Source of the DNA: Equibacterium sp963662035
GTDB taxonomy: Bacteria; Bacteroidota; Bacteroidia; Bacteroidales; UBA932
Assembly (NCBI GenBank): GCA_963662035.1
Contig: CAVLDO010000006.1
Coordinates: 1 to 64,000 of the forward strand
Length of the DNA stretch: 64,000 nt
Reading direction: 5' to 3'
Below, piece after piece: positions 41,016 to 50,218 of the stretch (position 1 is the first letter of the stretch; each line of letters opens with the position of its first letter). The notes beneath the pieces were generated by a model that saw only the letters and a list, made by a program, of their open reading frames with translations, searched no databases and was not told the origin of the DNA. The translations under genes and the position numbers were made by a program.

Positions 41016-41948
41016 ATGAAACGAATCGACATTCTACTTGCCGCAGCGCTGATGTGCCTTGCCGCGCAGAGCTGCAGGCAGGACCCCTTGAAGCAGTTTG
41101 ACACCCCCGCCGAAGCGGTGCTGGCCATCACTACCACCAGCTTCCGCCCGCAGGAAGGCAATCCCGCAGAGTGCGGCGAACCCTACGACGACAACGACCT
41201 CTACCCCAATGTCACCGAGTATCAGGACAGCTACGGCAACAGCCTGCTCAAGAAATGGTTCCATCCCGGCGGCGAGGTTTACACCTACGCCCGCTTCCTT
41301 TATGGCAACCCCTCGGCCGGCATTCTGGACAAGGTGGTGAAGTATGTCCCCGGACAGGAGTCGCGCGAAATTCTCTTTGTGCACGACAGCACCGGCGCCG
41401 TGGTGGAGATTTCAGACTCTATGGCGCTGCCCGATATGGTGTATATCAAAACCTCCACTAAAAAGGAGCAGCTCAAGACCACCGAAACCAGGGACGACCG
41501 CACCACAGTCTCTCAAATGCGGCCTGTGGACGCAGGCAAGGTGCAGGAACTCTACCGGACGGTGCGCACCGACTCGGTGAGCGAGAGCGGTAGCCGCCTA
41601 TACGAGCGCTCCAGCGGCAATCTTGTGCAGCATACCGGGACCCGCTTCGACAAAAACGTCAAGAAACTTGAATTCGGCAAGAAATACGAATATACGGCCG
41701 ACGGCAAAATCGCAAGTCTCGTAAACCGCGAAGGCGAGGTCACAGGCTACTACTTCTGGGAATATGACAGCCTGGGCAACTGGACATCCTACCGCTACTA
41801 CAGGGTTCCCGACGACGGCAAGGGAGAATACACACAGCAAAAGGAATACACCTACAATGCCGACGGGCAGTGGGTCCGCTGCGTCACCACAACCTGCGGC
41901 GCTGCGGAGGCTATCGTTATCCGCGAATTCAAAAAAATAGATAAATGA
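41016..41948 (+). CDS. Lipoprotein of unknown function with RHS/YD-like strands
   Basis: This 310-residue protein has a lipoprotein signal ending LAAQSC (Cys20). The mature part is beta-rich, with several short repeats of the type YEYTADGKIASLVNREGEVT, YYFWEYDSLGNWTSYRYYRV and KEYTYNADGQWVRC, recalling YD/RHS-like or toxin-immunity beta-wheel strands. I cannot name a family. It is translationally coupled to the next small lipoprotein (4-nt ATGA overlap). Confidence 0.7.
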   Translation: MKRIDILLAAALMCLAAQSCRQDPLKQFDTPAEAVLAITTTSFRPQEGNPAECGEPYDDNDLYPNVTEYQDSYGNSLLKKWFHPGGEVYTYARFLYGNPSAGILDKVVKYVPGQESREILFVHDSTGAVVEISDSMALPDMVYIKTSTKKEQLKTTETRDDRTTVSQMRPVDAGKVQELYRTVRTDSVSESGSRLYERSSGNLVQHTGTRFDKNVKKLEFGKKYEYTADGKIASLVNREGEVTGYYFWEYDSLGNWTSYRYYRVPDDGKGEYTQQKEYTYNADGQWVRCVTTTCGAAEAIVIREFKKIDK

Positions 41949-42439
41949 AAAAACTTATTTCATCACTTGCCGCAATAGTGATTGCAGCGGCACTCGCATC
42001 TTCCTGCTCTCTGACGCAGGCCATCTCCAACAGCAGCTCATCCGGCGGCACTGCCACCGGAAAGGCGCTCACGGCGCTTCTTTCCCAGTATCTGGCCGAC
42101 GGCAAGCTGGACACGGGCAACATTTCCAATCTTGCCAACCTGGCCACCATCGCCTCCAGCATCCAGATACTCAAGGGCAACAGCAGCAACAGCAGCGTGC
42201 TCGCCGATTTTGCAGCGGGCCTTGTGACCGGCTCTGGCAACAAGATCACCGGCAGCAACTCTTCCGCCATCACCGGCGCGCTGGCAACTCTTGCCGACAG
42301 CAGCGACCTCACTTCCCTTAGCAGCCTGCTGACCAAGGCGGACAGCTCTTCGGCCGCGGAGAGTGCCGGCGCCAACAGCGAAGTTGTCAAGATGGCAAGT
42401 TCCATCACAAGCATCCTGTCTATGATGAACAGCAAATAG
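41945..42439 (+). CDS. Small Ser/Ala-rich lipoprotein of unknown function
   Basis: This 164-residue protein has a lipoprotein signal (LASSC, Cys21). The mature part is low-complexity and rich in Ser, Ala, Leu and Asn, with predicted amphipathic helices (GKALTALLSQYLADGKLDTG, LANLATIASSIQILKGNSSN). It is reminiscent of DUF4923-like Bacteroidota lipoproteins, but that is a weak impression. Translation is coupled to the upstream lipoprotein gene, and a strong terminator follows. Confidence 0.68.
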   Translation: MKKLISSLAAIVIAAALASSCSLTQAISNSSSSGGTATGKALTALLSQYLADGKLDTGNISNLANLATIASSIQILKGNSSNSSVLADFAAGLVTGSGNKITGSNSSAITGALATLADSSDLTSLSSLLTKADSSSAAESAGANSEVVKMASSITSILSMMNSK

Positions 42440-42461
42440 AACCCGCCACACGGCACACGCG

Positions 42462-42498
42462 AAAGACCCCGGGATGCTCCCGAGGTCTTTTGTTTTTA
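42462..42498 (+). terminator. Terminator of the lipoprotein pair
   Basis: AAAGACCCCGGG pairs with CCCGAGGTCTTT around a 5-nt loop, followed by TGTTTTT. Confidence 0.88.
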
Positions 42499-42548
42499 TG
42501 CTCCGCTGGCGGCAGAAGAGGTCTTTTCGCCGGTGCCCTCTGCGCTGC

Positions 42549-42881
42549 TTAACGCTCAACTCTGCTGTCAGTATTCTTTCGGAGCCGCTCGTAGTATTCG
42601 TGGCGTGCGGGATTTTCCGGGAACCACCCCTTGAGCACCCGCTTTTCCTGTGAGATCACCTCGTGGATGCCCCAGAAGCAGGAGAATGCAAAGGCGGCCA
42701 CTATCGTGGACAGTATATAATTCTTAATGAAGAGCGACAACGCCGAGCAGATTATGCCGACAGATACAAACACCCAGGCTCCTTTGCGGCCGAGATAGTA
42801 TTCAAGCTTGATTGTGATCGGGTGGCAGAGACCTATGCTGAAGAAGACAGCCGCCCCCACTATAATTCCTGTAAAATTCAT
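42549..42881 (-). CDS. DUF4491 family membrane protein
   Basis: From the ATG at 42881 this is a 110-residue protein with three membrane helices (MNFTGIIVGAAVFFSIGLCH, AWVFVSVGIICSALSLFI, STIVAAFAFSCFWGIHEV) and a short cytosolic tail (KRVLKGWFPENPARHEYYER). The pattern PITIKLEYYLGRKGAW and the GWFPENPAR tail match DUF4491. Upstream in-frame codons overlap BatD/E and are rejected. Its function is unknown. It begins 41 nt after the BatD/E stop and may be the last gene of that operon. Confidence 0.85.
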   Translation of the reverse strand: MNFTGIIVGAAVFFSIGLCHPITIKLEYYLGRKGAWVFVSVGIICSALSLFIKNYILSTIVAAFAFSCFWGIHEVISQEKRVLKGWFPENPARHEYYERLRKNTDSRVER

Positions 42882-42921
42882 AAGCGCAAAGATAATGTAT
42901 GGGGCCGAGCCGCGCAATCCC

Positions 42922-45549
42922 TTAAATTCGGGAGATGTCGCCCGCCGGCATCCACCCCTGGCGGCCGTCGGCAATCTCCACCTTGACCCACTCGCCCACC
43001 TTATCCAGAAGCTCCACCTTGGTTCCCTCGTGCAGAATGAAGAGCGACTTGCCCTCTCCAGAAGGTGAACTCTTGACTGAGGTTACGGGCTGCATCACGA
43101 TTGCACCGCGGTCGCTGAGGACGTCACCGCGCTCGCTCCACGAGAAGGCGTAGGCACAGAGTGCCAGCACAAGGCAGATGCAGGCGGCCACAAAAGCGCA
43201 AGTGCGCACCCCTTTGCGGGAAGCGAAGCGCCAGAGCAGCAGCCCGGCGGCCACAAGCAGCATCAGAGCGAGTGCCGCATATGCCCAGGCATTGCTGGAG
43301 AGCGTATATTTCACGCCGCGCATCCATTTGGCCAAAATGAATTCCGGCACCGTCTCGATGCGGTCCAGCACGCTCTCGCGGGCTATGCCGAGATTATACT
43401 CCGCATCTGCGTTGGCGGGGTTGAGCTTGAGAGAGCGCTCGTAGTAGAGTATCGCCTTTCCCAGCTGCCCGCACTTGTAATAGGCATTGCCGATATTGTA
43501 GCAGAGGCGGTCAGAGGTCATTCCCGACTGCTCTATCTGCAGGTATTTCTCCAAAGCCGAATCCCAGGCCCCGGCCGCATAATCCTCTGCAGCGGCGTCC
43601 CAAAGAGGGTCGGAGGCCGCCTGCAAGGCAAATGTGCCGCAGCAGAGCAGCAGCGCCACAGCCACGGCCGCCTTGCCGGCGTTGCGGGAAGCCTTCTTGA
43701 TGCCCGACTCGATGGCGGTGATGGTCTCGAGGGCCTCTTTATACTGCTCTTCCATCTGCTGCGGAGTGTAATCGGGGGCATAGCGGGCCTGTTCGCAAGT
43801 GGAAATTATGCTCATAAGATTGTCGATTGTCTGCTGCGCGACTCCACGGGCGGCGAGGGCCTCGCTTATATTTTCTTTGCCGAGAGAGGACTGCGGCATA
43901 GAGAGCTTGTCGCCCACGTATCCCATCACAGCCTTGTGCAGCTCTTCGTAATAGGCCCCGACAAGTCCCTGACGCAGATATTCGCGGCTGCGGCCGAGCC
44001 TGCCGGTGGCCATCTTGGCCGCCTTGCGGTTGCGGGTGCCCACGACATCGGCACGCATGGCGCGCACCTTTTTAAGCGCCGCGCAGAGGGCTAAGTAGAG
44101 AGCTGCGATTGCCGCCAGCAGCGCATAGAAGGGCCACGAAGAGACGGCGAAAGCTCCGCTGCGCCTCAAAGCAGGATCCGATGTGGCGATGTAGCGGATG
44201 TCGCTGCCTATATCCCTGACTCCCTGACGGATGCCTCCCTGCACGGGGCCGCCCGCCTCGTATGTCACATTGCTGCCGTCGCCGCTCACGCGGATGGTGA
44301 CCGCCGGCGCCTGTGCCGTCACATAAGCTCCCTTGGAGTTGTCGTAGTAACTGTATTTTATGGGGCCGACAGTAAAGTCGCCGTAGCTGCGGGCTATGAA
44401 GGGGTACTCGAACACCCGGCTGCCCGATGTGCCGGAGGCTTCGCTGCGGTCGGTGGTCTTGACATCGTAAACGTCGAAATCGGTGGGGAAGTCTATCTTG
44501 GGGGCGGAGAGCATCGTGACATTGCCCTTGCCGCTCACGGTCACCATCAGGGAAGAGGCCTCGCCCACAGCTATGGAGTCGTTTGCAAACTTGGCGGTGA
44601 TGCCGAACTGCCCCACCCCGCCGGCAAACGATGCGGGCGCGCCCGCCGGCAGCGGGTTCACCTTGACCTTGATCTCTCCGGTAGAGACACGCTTGCGGAT
44701 GGTCTGGTAGTTGTCGAAAAAGTCATCGAAGATGCTGCCGGTGCGCCCGCCCGCGCGCACTCTCAACTGGCACACCGCCTCGGCCGGCTCTATGGTGATA
44801 GTCCCCTCCTGCTGGGGGATGAGCACATAGCGGCGGATTACCGTGGTCTGATACACCTTGCCGCCGACATTCTCGGATGTAATCTCCAGATTGGTGGGGG
44901 CGTAGGTCTCCTTGCTCCAGAAACCGTTGAAGGTGGGAAGCTTGAAATCTTCGAAGCCGGCGATGTTCTGCCTCGTATATAGTTTGAGAACCGCCGTGAT
45001 GGGTTCGCCCTTTGTGGCGGTGGTCTTGCTCAGGGTCAGGCGCATAAATAAGTCCTCGCCGCTCACAGTGCCGGTAACGGCGGGATCCGAGACGGCCGCG
45101 CCGCCGCCATTTGCGCCTCCGCCGCCGCTCTGGCCTGCAGCCCGGCCGTTAGAGCTCTGCTGTTGCTGCGATGCGCCCTCGTCCTCCACAACCTCAACCG
45201 TGGCGGAAGAGCTGCTGCACTGCTTGCCGCCCACCTTGCAGGTTGCCGCAGGTATGGTGTAGGTGCCCTTGGCCGAGGCCGACAGCAGGTAAGTGTAGGT
45301 CTCGCTGCTGTGGCTCTCCCGTTTGCCGTTGATTATCGTGACGCTGCGCGACGATCCGGTCTGCGGCCCCCACATAAGGGTCAGACCGTCGGGGACGCTC
45401 CATTCAAAGTCGCTGATCTTGCCGTCGGAGGTGAACACCACTCTGAAGGGTTCGCCCGCCGCCACCACGTTGGGGGCCTGCAGGGTCAGGGTCTGCGCAC
45501 TCAGCGCGTAGCTTGCCAAGAGGAGTAAAAGCGCTATATATTTCTTCAT
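42922..45549 (-). CDS. BatD-BatE fusion protein with C-terminal SH3 domain
   Basis: The protein has 875 residues. Part 1 (1 to about 600) is BatD (oxygen tolerance protein): signal peptide, repeated beta-sandwich domains (FEWSVPDGLTLMWGPQ, SKTTATKGEPITAVLKLYT, FPTDFDVYDVKT) and a membrane helix near 490-508. Part 2 begins with a second hydrophobic segment (about 625-648) that looks like the retained signal of BatE. TPR repeats follow (CYNIGNAYYKCGQLGKAILY, YYERSLKLNPANADAEYNLG), then two membrane helices and a bacterial SH3 domain (VKSSPSGEGKSLFILHEGTK). The Bat complex is a periplasm-facing vWA/TPR assembly linked to oxidative and envelope stress. It lies 3 nt after BatC. Confidence 0.93.
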   Translation of the reverse strand: MKKYIALLLLLASYALSAQTLTLQAPNVVAAGEPFRVVFTSDGKISDFEWSVPDGLTLMWGPQTGSSRSVTIINGKRESHSSETYTYLLSASAKGTYTIPAATCKVGGKQCSSSSATVEVVEDEGASQQQQSSNGRAAGQSGGGGANGGGAAVSDPAVTGTVSGEDLFMRLTLSKTTATKGEPITAVLKLYTRQNIAGFEDFKLPTFNGFWSKETYAPTNLEITSENVGGKVYQTTVIRRYVLIPQQEGTITIEPAEAVCQLRVRAGGRTGSIFDDFFDNYQTIRKRVSTGEIKVKVNPLPAGAPASFAGGVGQFGITAKFANDSIAVGEASSLMVTVSGKGNVTMLSAPKIDFPTDFDVYDVKTTDRSEASGTSGSRVFEYPFIARSYGDFTVGPIKYSYYDNSKGAYVTAQAPAVTIRVSGDGSNVTYEAGGPVQGGIRQGVRDIGSDIRYIATSDPALRRSGAFAVSSWPFYALLAAIAALYLALCAALKKVRAMRADVVGTRNRKAAKMATGRLGRSREYLRQGLVGAYYEELHKAVMGYVGDKLSMPQSSLGKENISEALAARGVAQQTIDNLMSIISTCEQARYAPDYTPQQMEEQYKEALETITAIESGIKKASRNAGKAAVAVALLLCCGTFALQAASDPLWDAAAEDYAAGAWDSALEKYLQIEQSGMTSDRLCYNIGNAYYKCGQLGKAILYYERSLKLNPANADAEYNLGIARESVLDRIETVPEFILAKWMRGVKYTLSSNAWAYAALALMLLVAAGLLLWRFASRKGVRTCAFVAACICLVLALCAYAFSWSERGDVLSDRGAIVMQPVTSVKSSPSGEGKSLFILHEGTKVELLDKVGEWVKVEIADGRQGWMPAGDISRI

Positions 45550-45552
45550 AAA

Positions 45553-46362
45553 TTACCAGTTTTTCTCTTTCTGACGGGACTTGAGGGCGGCGGCCTTCTC
45601 TTTGTTGACCTTGTCCTGCGTTTCGTTTTCCTTCTCCTGGATTGCCTGCAGCATCTGCGAGGCGGCCTCGGGAGTTATTTTGGGCTGCTGCCCGTCCTGA
45701 TTCTGATTATCGTTGTTGTCCTGATTTTGGTCGGGATTGTTCTGATTCTGATTCTGATCCTGGTTTTTGTCTTTGTTCTGATCGGAGTCCTGATTGTCCT
45801 TATTATCCCGATCTTTGTTCTGGTCCTGATCTTGGTTGTCCTTATTATCCCTGTTCTGATCCTGATTATTCTGATCTTGATTGTTCTGATCCTGATTCTG
45901 ATTGTCCTGCCGGTTCTGCTGTTGCTGCTGCTCGTTTTGGAGCATCTTCTGCGCATAGGCCAGATTGCTCTTGGCATCCATATCGCCCGGATTGCGCCGC
46001 AGCGACTCCTTGAAGGCCTCTATCGCCTCGCTCCAGCGGCGCTGCTGCAGGTAGATGTCACCGCTGTTGTAAAAGGCATCGGCGGCTCGCGGGCTGCGCG
46101 AAAGGCTGTCCAGCGCTTTGCCGGCATATTTTTCCGCCTCCTGCCAGTTTTCTATCTTGTAGAGGGTGTTTGCCAGGTTGTATTGCGCCGCAACGCTGGT
46201 GGAGTCCTTCACCAGCGCCTTCTTGTAGTCGATCTCGGCGGCAGCATAGTCCGCCTTCTTGTAGTCGCGGTTGCCGCCGCGCACCTCCCGCCGGTCGGTC
46301 TGCGCCTGCGCATTCAGGCTGCAGAGCACCGCGGCCGCAATCATTATCAATATCCGTTTCAT
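45553..46362 (-). CDS. batC: BatC: TPR protein with a long Asn/Gln/Asp-rich tail
   Basis: This 269-residue protein has a signal peptide (ending NAQAQ) and TPR repeats (about 30-120: ADYAAAEIDYKKALVKDSTS, YNLANTLYKIENWQEAEKYA, FKESLRRNPGDMDAKSNLAY). A low-complexity region of almost only N, Q, D, K and R runs from about residue 128 to 230. It ends in a short helical segment (PEAASQMLQAIQEKENETQD). BatC homologues commonly have a shorter version of this acidic-amide tail. It overlaps no neighbour and sits between BatB and BatD/E. Confidence 0.93.
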   Translation of the reverse strand: MKRILIMIAAAVLCSLNAQAQTDRREVRGGNRDYKKADYAAAEIDYKKALVKDSTSVAAQYNLANTLYKIENWQEAEKYAGKALDSLSRSPRAADAFYNSGDIYLQQRRWSEAIEAFKESLRRNPGDMDAKSNLAYAQKMLQNEQQQQQNRQDNQNQDQNNQDQNNQDQNRDNKDNQDQDQNKDRDNKDNQDSDQNKDKNQDQNQNQNNPDQNQDNNDNQNQDGQQPKITPEAASQMLQAIQEKENETQDKVNKEKAAALKSRQKEKNW

Positions 46363-46375
46363 TCGCTTAACTCAC

Positions 46376-47377
46376 TTATTGTCTTTCCCTAAACTTAAGC
46401 TTGCGCTCGCCTATGAGCATCTCTATCACGAAAAGCGCCAGCGCTATGCCGAAAAAGTACATATATTGCTCGTCAAAATCCTCGAACACCACCGAGCGGA
46501 ACTTGGAGGACTCTATGCTGCGAATGTCCTCGATTATGGGATTAAGCCCGAACTCGCCGGCCGATGCACGCACATACTCTCCGCCGCCGGCCGATGCAAT
46601 CTCCTTGAGAGTCGTCTCGTTAAGTCGGGTCACCACAATATTGCCATCCTTGTCGCGCAGCATATCGCCGTCCATAGGGATAGGCTCCCCCTGCGTGGAA
46701 CCCACTCCGATGCAATAAATCCTGATTCCCTCCTCCGCAATGCTCTCGGCCGTCTCCAGCACGTTCCCTTCGTGGTCTTCGCCGTCGGAAATCAATATTA
46801 TGGCGCGGCTCTTTTCGCTCTGGGTGCTGAAACTTCGGGCGCAGGTCATCAGGGCATCGGCGGTAGATGTGCCCTGCACCGGGACAGCCCCCGGTTCTAT
46901 AGTCCCAAGAAAGGCCTTGGCCGACACATAGTCGGTGGTGATGGGGAGCTGCACAAAGCTCTGCCCCGCAAAAATCACCAGCCCGATGCGGTCTCCCGCC
47001 AGTTTGTCCACCAGCCGCGAAAGCGCCAGCTTGGCCCTCTCCAGCCGGTTGGGGGAATAGTCCTGCGCCAGCATCGAGTTGGAGACATCCAGCGCTATCA
47101 TAATCTCCACGCCGCGGCTCTCCTTCTCCTGCAGACGGGCCCCAAGCTGAGGCCGGCTGAGCCCAAGCACAAAAAACAAGAAGGCCAGCGAAAACAGGCT
47201 CACCCGCAGCCATCCCTTGCCACTGGAGCGGCCGCTTATCAGAGCCTCCACAAGGGCAGGGTCGCCCAGACGGGCGGCGCGCTCTTTCTGCCGCTTGAGA
47301 TAGCGCCAATACCCAAGAAAAAAGAAGGGTATCAGAAGCAGCAGCAGCAGGTATTGTGATTGAGCTATATGAATCAT
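46376..47377 (-). CDS. batB: BatB: membrane-anchored von Willebrand factor A protein
   Basis: This 333-residue protein has membrane helices at the N-terminus (about 8-25 and 55-77) and at the C-terminus (YMYFFGIALALFVIEMLIG). Between them lies a vWA domain with the metal-site motif DVSNSM (IMIALDVSNSMLAQDYSPNR) and the conserved DRIGLVIFAG and ISDGEDHEGN. It mediates metal-dependent protein contacts in the Bat complex. It starts 1 nt after the BatA stop. Confidence 0.95.
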   Translation of the reverse strand: MIHIAQSQYLLLLLLIPFFFLGYWRYLKRQKERAARLGDPALVEALISGRSSGKGWLRVSLFSLAFLFFVLGLSRPQLGARLQEKESRGVEIMIALDVSNSMLAQDYSPNRLERAKLALSRLVDKLAGDRIGLVIFAGQSFVQLPITTDYVSAKAFLGTIEPGAVPVQGTSTADALMTCARSFSTQSEKSRAIILISDGEDHEGNVLETAESIAEEGIRIYCIGVGSTQGEPIPMDGDMLRDKDGNIVVTRLNETTLKEIASAGGGEYVRASAGEFGLNPIIEDIRSIESSKFRSVVFEDFDEQYMYFFGIALALFVIEMLIGERKLKFRERQ

Positions 47378-47378
47378 T

Positions 47379-48365
47379 TTAAGGCAGTTTCTTAATGATC
47401 AGATATTTGAAAATCAGCTCCAGGCAGAGCGCCAGCAGCGCCAGCAGCGCAAAGGGCATAAACCGCTCGCTGTAGATGGGAAAGCTGTCCACCGTGGTGC
47501 GGTTCTTCTCCATCCGGTTGATTTCCGAGTAGATTTCCATAAGCTTGGTGTTGTCAGTGGCGCGGAAATACTTGCCGCCGGTGGTCTCGGCTATCTTCTG
47601 CAGCAGAGCCTCGTCTATCTCCACCTTCAGGTTCTGCACCTGCACGCCCCAGGGGGTCTGCACGGGATAGGGAGCCTCCCCCTGCGCCCCCACGCCTATC
47701 GTATAGACGCGGATGCCGTATGTCTTGGCAATCTCGGCCGCCGTCTCGGGAGCGACCTCGCCGCAGTTGTTAACGCCATCGGTGAGCAGAATCACCACCC
47801 TGCTCTTGGCATCGGAGTCCTTGAGGCGGGCCACCGCGGTTGCCAGACCATTGCCGATTGCCGTGCCGTCGTCAATCAGACCTGTCTGCACCTCCTTCAT
47901 CATATTTATCAGGGTGATGCGGTCGGTGGTCACGGGGCACTGGGTGTAGCTCTCCCCCGCAAACACCACTATGCCGATGCGGTCGGTGGGGCGGGAGGCG
48001 ATGAATTCTATGGCGATATCCTTGGCGGCCCCGATGCGGTCTGGCTTGAAGTCGCGCGCCAGCATCGAGGTTGAGACATCCATATCAAGCACTATGTCGA
48101 TACCCTCGGTGTCCACCTTTTCAAAGTTTTTGGAGTCGCGCGGACGGGCGATGGCCACAATCATCAGCGCGAGGGCAGCGATGCGCAGCACGAACGGCAA
48201 GTGCCGCAGCGCACGCCGCAGCCACGATGGCCTGTATATCCACCTGTTTACGGCGGAAACCTGCAGCGAAGGGGCGAGTCCCTTTATCTCCTTGTAGACA
48301 TAAAGCGCCACAAGGGGGATGAGCAGCAGCTCAAGATACAGCAGCTTGGGATATTCAAAAAACAT
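47379..48365 (-). CDS. batA: BatA: membrane-anchored von Willebrand factor A protein
   Basis: This 328-residue BatB paralogue has N-terminal helices, a vWA domain with MIDAS DVSTSM (DIVLDMDVSTSMLARDFKPD), DRIGIVVFAGESYTQCPVTT and VILLTDGVNNCGE, and a C-terminal helix (MPFALLALLALCLELIFKYL). It lies 3 nt after the preceding membrane protein gene in the seven-gene Bat operon. Confidence 0.95.
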   Translation of the reverse strand: MFFEYPKLLYLELLLIPLVALYVYKEIKGLAPSLQVSAVNRWIYRPSWLRRALRHLPFVLRIAALALMIVAIARPRDSKNFEKVDTEGIDIVLDMDVSTSMLARDFKPDRIGAAKDIAIEFIASRPTDRIGIVVFAGESYTQCPVTTDRITLINMMKEVQTGLIDDGTAIGNGLATAVARLKDSDAKSRVVILLTDGVNNCGEVAPETAAEIAKTYGIRVYTIGVGAQGEAPYPVQTPWGVQVQNLKVEIDEALLQKIAETTGGKYFRATDNTKLMEIYSEINRMEKNRTTVDSFPIYSERFMPFALLALLALCLELIFKYLIIKKLP

Positions 48366-48368
48366 AGG

Positions 48369-49310
48369 CTACTCCTTTTCCTCCTGATCTACCTGAGACA
48401 TATAGGTTGCATTCACAAACCGCACGGCGCCGGGCACGACCTCTTCGTTTTCAGCCTCGCCGGCCTCGTATTTTGCAAACTTGACCAGGTCGGCGCGGTT
48501 GAAGAGTTGAGACACGCCCTCGAAGAGGTTCTCCTCAATGTTCTGCTTTTTGAGGTCGGCGAGCATCTCCTTTGAGGGACGCTCCAGGGTCGCTATGCCG
48601 TAGCGGCCGGCGATGTAGACGCGCAGCGCGTCTGTAACCTCGGTGTAGAACTGCTTCTGCCGTCCGCTTTGCCAAAGCTTCTGCCTGCGGATTTTCTCCA
48701 GCGAGCGCAAAGCCACGATGTGGGGCGGATCCTGCACTATGGGCTTGCCCAGGAAGGTGCGGTTTGCGCGGCGCATCTTCACCATACGCACAGCTGCATA
48801 TGCTGCCGCCCCCACAACCAGCGCCAGCAGCACCCACGGGAACACTTCGCCGAATGTCAGGGGGTATTTTATCTGCCCCTTGAGATCCTTTACGACATAG
48901 GTGGCGGTGTCCACCGGTATTGTGGTGACCTCCAACTCGGGTCCCTGCACGAGCAGGGTGTCTATCGCGCCCCCCTCGCGCTCTATCATCGCAATGAGAT
49001 TGGGCAGAAAATAGCTACCGCTGTCAAAGCTGGTGAGGACCACCTTCCCCTCGATTTCTATTTTGGAGCGGCTCTGCCGCACGGTGTCCATCTCAAGACC
49101 TTTTATGATCTCCACCCCCGGCGCGGGCGGATTGGAGATATCCTCCAGAAAATATTTCTCTCCCGGGGCCATTTCAAGCGGAATTATCCACTCAACCTGG
49201 TCTCCTATGAGTATGGTGTCGCGCGTCAAGCGCGAGAGAGCCTCGCCGCTTTGGGCAAGGCAGGCGGCCGACACGGCTGCGAAAAAGAAAGACATCAGCA
49301 GTCTTCTCAT
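48369..49310 (-). CDS. Bat-operon membrane protein with periplasmic beta domain
   Basis: This 313-residue protein has a signal peptide (cleaved near CLAQ), an extracytoplasmic beta-rich domain (about 20-160, VEWIIPLEMAPGEKYFLEDI, GKVVLTSFDSGSYFLPNLIA) and one membrane helix (about 165-188). A cytosolic helical domain follows (ALRSLEKIRRQKLWQSGRQK, VTDALRVYIAGRYGIATLER), resembling the DUF4381-like partner found between DUF58 and BatA in Bacteroidota. It overlaps the DUF58 gene by 4 nt. The exact function is unknown; it is probably a structural part of the MoxR-Bat assembly. Confidence 0.85.
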   Translation of the reverse strand: MRRLLMSFFFAAVSAACLAQSGEALSRLTRDTILIGDQVEWIIPLEMAPGEKYFLEDISNPPAPGVEIIKGLEMDTVRQSRSKIEIEGKVVLTSFDSGSYFLPNLIAMIEREGGAIDTLLVQGPELEVTTIPVDTATYVVKDLKGQIKYPLTFGEVFPWVLLALVVGAAAYAAVRMVKMRRANRTFLGKPIVQDPPHIVALRSLEKIRRQKLWQSGRQKQFYTEVTDALRVYIAGRYGIATLERPSKEMLADLKKQNIEENLFEGVSQLFNRADLVKFAKYEAGEAENEEVVPGAVRFVNATYMSQVDQEEKE

Positions 49311-50197
49311 TTCAACCCCCTGTTTTTAAAGAAAGCCGCCAGTCCGCGGACATAATCCTGGTCGGTGGCTATGCTCACATTGTCTATCCTGTATTTGTTC
49401 ATCAGCACCCGGCACTCCTCGTCAAAAGCCTCCGCGCGCATCCTGTATGCCTTGCGCATCGCCTTGGAGGAGGTGTCCACCCAGGCGCCGGCCCCGGTCT
49501 CCGCGTCGCACACCCTCACCAGCCCCACGTCGGGCAGCTCCTTTTCGCGCCGGTCATAGATGTTTATCACCGAGAGGTCGTGCCTGCCCGCCGCAATCTT
49601 GAGCGCCTCCTCATAGAGCGGGTGCCCGTCGGCGTCGGTGTCCATCATATCGGAGAGCAGAAATGCCGTGCAGCGCTTCTTGAGGGCGTTTGTCAGATAG
49701 CGCAGCGCGCCGCCTATGTCTGTGCCGCGACTCTCGGGAGAGAACTCCACCAGCTCGCGGATTATGCGCAGCAGGTGGGTGCGCCCCTTCTTTGGGGGGA
49801 TGAACTTCTCCACCCTGTCGCTGAAAAAGAGAGCGCCGACCTTGTCGTTGTTGATGGAGGCGGAAAAAGAGAGCACTGCGGCGATTTCGGTGGCAAGATC
49901 CTTCTTGGAGCGGACATTGCAGCCGAAGCAGCGCGAGCCGCTCACATCTATGAGCAGCATCACGGTGAGCTCGCGCTCCTCCTCGAACACCTTCACATAA
50001 GGGCTGCGGAGGCGGGCCGTCACGTTCCAGTCCATATTGCGCACATCGTCGCCCCACTGGTATTCGCGCACCTCGCTGAAGGTCATTCCGCGCCCCTTGA
50101 AGGCGCTGTGGTACTCCCCTGCAAACATCTGGTGCGAGAGAGCCCTGGTGCGGATTTCGATTTTGCGGACTTTGGCCAGCAGATCGTTACTTTCCAT
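49307..50197 (-). CDS. DUF58 domain protein of the MoxR-Bat operon
   Basis: The 296-residue protein has the DUF58 core near the N-terminus (YHSAFKGRGMTFSEVREYQW, GDDVRNMDWNVTARLRSPYV) embedded in a vWA-like fold (LTVMLLIDVSGSRCFG, with DVSGS as a MIDAS-type motif). It is cytosolic, with no membrane helix. DUF58 proteins accompany MoxR ATPases and vWA proteins and are thought to be their adaptors. It starts 21 nt after moxR. Confidence 0.93.
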   Translation of the reverse strand: MESNDLLAKVRKIEIRTRALSHQMFAGEYHSAFKGRGMTFSEVREYQWGDDVRNMDWNVTARLRSPYVKVFEEERELTVMLLIDVSGSRCFGCNVRSKKDLATEIAAVLSFSASINNDKVGALFFSDRVEKFIPPKKGRTHLLRIIRELVEFSPESRGTDIGGALRYLTNALKKRCTAFLLSDMMDTDADGHPLYEEALKIAAGRHDLSVINIYDRREKELPDVGLVRVCDAETGAGAWVDTSSKAMRKAYRMRAEAFDEECRVLMNKYRIDNVSIATDQDYVRGLAAFFKNRGLK

Positions 50198-50218
50198 CTT
50201 CAGACGCCTCCCCTGCCG

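Noticed and set aside
45727..46392. Ile/Leu/Val-rich frame that looks like a membrane protein opposite batC
   Set aside because: It is the mechanical result of reading the Asn/Gln/Asp codon repeat backwards.
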